The notes under the pieces were generated by a model. The model did no database searches. It saw only the letters and a list, made by a program, of their open reading frames with translations, and was not told the DNA's origin. DNA of 7,362 nucleotides, from positions 1 through 7,362 of the forward strand of contig CALZCU010000041.1 in the NCBI GenBank assembly GCA_945632055.1, given 5' to 3'. Shown here piece after piece: positions 6,121 through 7,362 of this stretch. The translations under genes were made by a program, and so were the position numbers. Position 1 is the stretch's first letter; each line of letters opens with the position of its first letter. The stretch comes from an uncultured Ruminococcus sp. (lineage in GTDB: Bacteria > Bacillota > Clostridia > Oscillospirales > Acutalibacteraceae).

Positions 6121-6130
6121 CATTTGAGAA
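6114..6130. promoter_or_regulatory. Palindromic operator candidate over the -35 box
   Basis: TTCTCAA-CAT-TTGAGAA is a perfect inverted repeat with 7-nt arms and a 3-nt centre, and its left arm contains the whole -35 box of the exporter promoter. Position and symmetry fit a dimeric repressor site that blocks RNA polymerase. MarR-, TetR- or GntR-type regulators commonly control such exporters, but none is encoded in the window. The arms are A+T-rich with a short loop and no adjoining U tract, so a terminator role is unlikely. Confidence 0.5.
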
Positions 6131-6131
6131 G

Positions 6132-6183
6132 AAAAACAGTCGGGAAAACAGCTTTTTATAACATCAAGCTTTCTTCCCGACTG
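6132..6183 (-). terminator. Rho-independent terminator of gpmI
   Basis: On the minus strand, 24 nt after the gpmI stop, a perfect 10-bp stem CAGTCGGGAA/TTCCCGACTG (6174-6183 with 6137-6146) is followed by TTTTT. An inner 5-bp stem (6150-6154 with 6166-6170) folds the long loop further. It separates gpmI transcription from the exporter promoter just beyond it. Confidence 0.88.
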
Positions 6184-6207
6184 AAATTGTTAATTTTTAA
6201 TTGTAGA

Positions 6208-7362
6208 TTATTTTATAAGACTTGTGCCGTCCATTTCCTCAGGCTGGGGAAGTCCCAAAATCTGAAGCATTGTCGGGGCAATGTCTGCAAGTCTGCCGCC
6301 GTCCTTAAGCTCGCAGTCGTAGCCGATTACGCAGAACGGAACAGGATTTGTGGTGTGAGCTGTAAACGGCTCGCCGTCTGTGTCAACCATCTTGTCAGCG
6401 TTGCCGTGGTCGGCTGTGATAAGAGCCACGCCGCCCATCTCTGTAATTGCGTCAACAACCTTGCCGACGCAATCGTCAACAGCTTCAACTGCCTTGACAG
6501 CAGCGTCAAACACACCTGTGTGACCAACCATATCGCAGTTAGCGAAGTTGAGGATAATCATATCGTATTTTCCGCTCTTGATTGCAGGAACAAGCTTTTC
6601 TGTAACCTCATATGCGCTCATTTCGGGCTGGAGGTCATAGGTTGCAACAGAGGGAGATTTTACGAGGATTCTGTCCTCACCGGGATACTGCTTTTCAACG
6701 CCGCCGTTGAAGAAGAAGGTAACATGAGCGTACTTCTCAGTTTCAGCAATGCGGAGCTGTGCCATACCCTTGTCTGAGATGTACTCTCCGAGAGTGTTTG
6801 TAAGCACCTGCGGCTTGAAGGCAACCTCAACATTCGGCATAGTTGCGTCATACTGAGTCATACAAACAAAGTTTACAGGGAAGAAGCCTTTCTTTCTTTC
6901 AAATCCGTCAAATTCAGGGTCAACAAGAGTTCTGGTAATCTCTCTTGCTCTGTCGGGACGGAAGTTGAAGAAAATTACGCTGTCATTCGGCTGAATTGTT
7001 GCGCCGCCCTTGACAACGGTGGGAACAACAAACTCGTCCGTAACATCCTGCGCATAGGAATTTTTAACGGCACAAACGGGACATTCAGCTTCAACACCCT
7101 CGCCGTATACCATTGCGGCATATGCTTTTTCAACACGCTCCCAGCGGTTGTCACGGTCCATAGCATAGTATCTGCCCATTACCGTTGCAATTTTGCCGAC
7201 GCCGATTTCCTCAGCCTTATCTGCGCAAGCCTTTACAAAATCTGCGGCACTTGACGGGGGAACATCTCGTCCGTCAAGGAAAGCGTGAATGTAGACCTTT
7301 TCAAGTCCCTTTTTCTTTGCAAGCTCAAGAATACCGTAGAGGTGGGTGTTGTGGCTGTGAAC
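6208..7362 (-). CDS. gpmI: 2,3-bisphosphoglycerate-independent phosphoglycerate mutase (5' end beyond window)
   Basis: GpmI interconverts 3- and 2-phosphoglycerate in glycolysis and gluconeogenesis, using two Mn2+ ions and a phosphoserine intermediate. The frame stays open to the right edge, giving 384 residues that begin at V-H-S-H. The ATG at 7179 is internal. Visible family blocks, in fragment numbering, are D-G-R-D-V-P-P (30-36), [12 protein letters not shown] (63-74), [10 protein letters not shown] (132-141), K210, N-C-D-M-V-G-H (D277, H281), T-A-D-H-G-N-A-D (D318, H319) and H336. The spacings of K210, D277, H281, D318, H319 and H336 equal those of the Geobacillus stearothermophilus active-site residues K336, D403, H407, D444, H445 and H462. 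About 120-125 N-terminal residues, including the phosphorylated serine, are outside the window. The stop is TAA, with a terminator downstream. Other glycolytic genes may lie upstream but cannot be seen. Confidence 0.96.
   Translation of the reverse strand, partial: VHSHNTHLYGILELAKKKGLEKVYIHAFLDGRDVPPSSAADFVKACADKAEEIGVGKIATVMGRYYAMDRDNRWERVEKAYAAMVYGEGVEAECPVCAVKNSYAQDVTDEFVVPTVVKGGATIQPNDSVIFFNFRPDRAREITRTLVDPEFDGFERKKGFFPVNFVCMTQYDATMPNVEVAFKPQVLTNTLGEYISDKGMAQLRIAETEKYAHVTFFFNGGVEKQYPGEDRILVKSPSVATYDLQPEMSAYEVTEKLVPAIKSGKYDMIILNFANCDMVGHTGVFDAAVKAVEAVDDCVGKVVDAITEMGGVALITADHGNADKMVDTDGEPFTAHTTNPVPFCVIGYDCELKDGGRLADIAPTMLQILGLPQPEEMDGTSLIK

Noticed and set aside
6076..6777. Long plus-strand open frame (233 codons) opposite gpmI
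   Set aside because: It is antisense to conserved gpmI motifs and spans the exporter promoter and gpmI terminator. No family is recognisable.
7179..7179. ATG at 7179 (minus strand) as the start of gpmI
   Set aside because: The frame continues upstream with conserved phosphoglycerate mutase sequence (V-H-S-H, D-G-R-D) to the window edge, so this Met is internal.

Overview
The window reads as a chromosomal stretch from a gut-type Firmicute, most likely a Ruminococcus-like member of the Oscillospiraceae. Signs of this are the type I dockerin at the left end, moderate GC with A+T-rich intergenic DNA, strong AGGAGG-type ribosome binding sites, sigma-A-like promoters and Clostridia-type protein sequences. 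The genus is an inference. I see no tRNA, rRNA, CRISPR array, integrase, transposase or phage gene.

Layout. (1) Positions 1-342 (+) are the 3' end of a secreted dockerin-bearing protein, closed by a strong terminator. (2) Positions 480-2405 (+) are a compact three-gene operon with its own promoter: a cyclase-family metal hydrolase with a TTG start, a HAD phosphatase of the phosphoglycolate phosphatase type, and QueH (epoxyqueuosine reductase, last step of queuosine synthesis). The genes are 2 bp apart or overlap by 8 bp. The operon is bracketed by two direct copies of a 32-nt hairpin-containing repeat (417-448 and 2546-2577). (3) Positions 2581-6120 (-) are a two-gene operon for a heterodimeric ABC exporter of the YheI/YheH (TM287/288, BmrCD) type. 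It has a near-consensus promoter whose -35 box lies inside a perfect 7-3-7 palindrome. The second subunit is broken by an in-frame TAG at the start of its third membrane helix. (4) Positions 6132-7362 (-) are a terminator and the C-terminal three quarters of gpmI, the cofactor-independent phosphoglycerate mutase of glycolysis, which runs off the right edge.

How the genes work together. The two ABC subunits are clearly built as a pair. The first has lost the catalytic Glu and the switch His, the second has lost the canonical signature, and together they leave one good and one degenerate ATPase site. The subunit carrying the good site is the one with the premature stop, so the exporter is either inactive in this strain, rescued by readthrough or reinitiation, or affected by a sequencing error. 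The other genes are ordinary housekeeping or accessory metabolism.

I do not see a convincing undescribed system. The points most worth checking are the in-frame TAG, the palindromic operator candidate and the repeated hairpin element.
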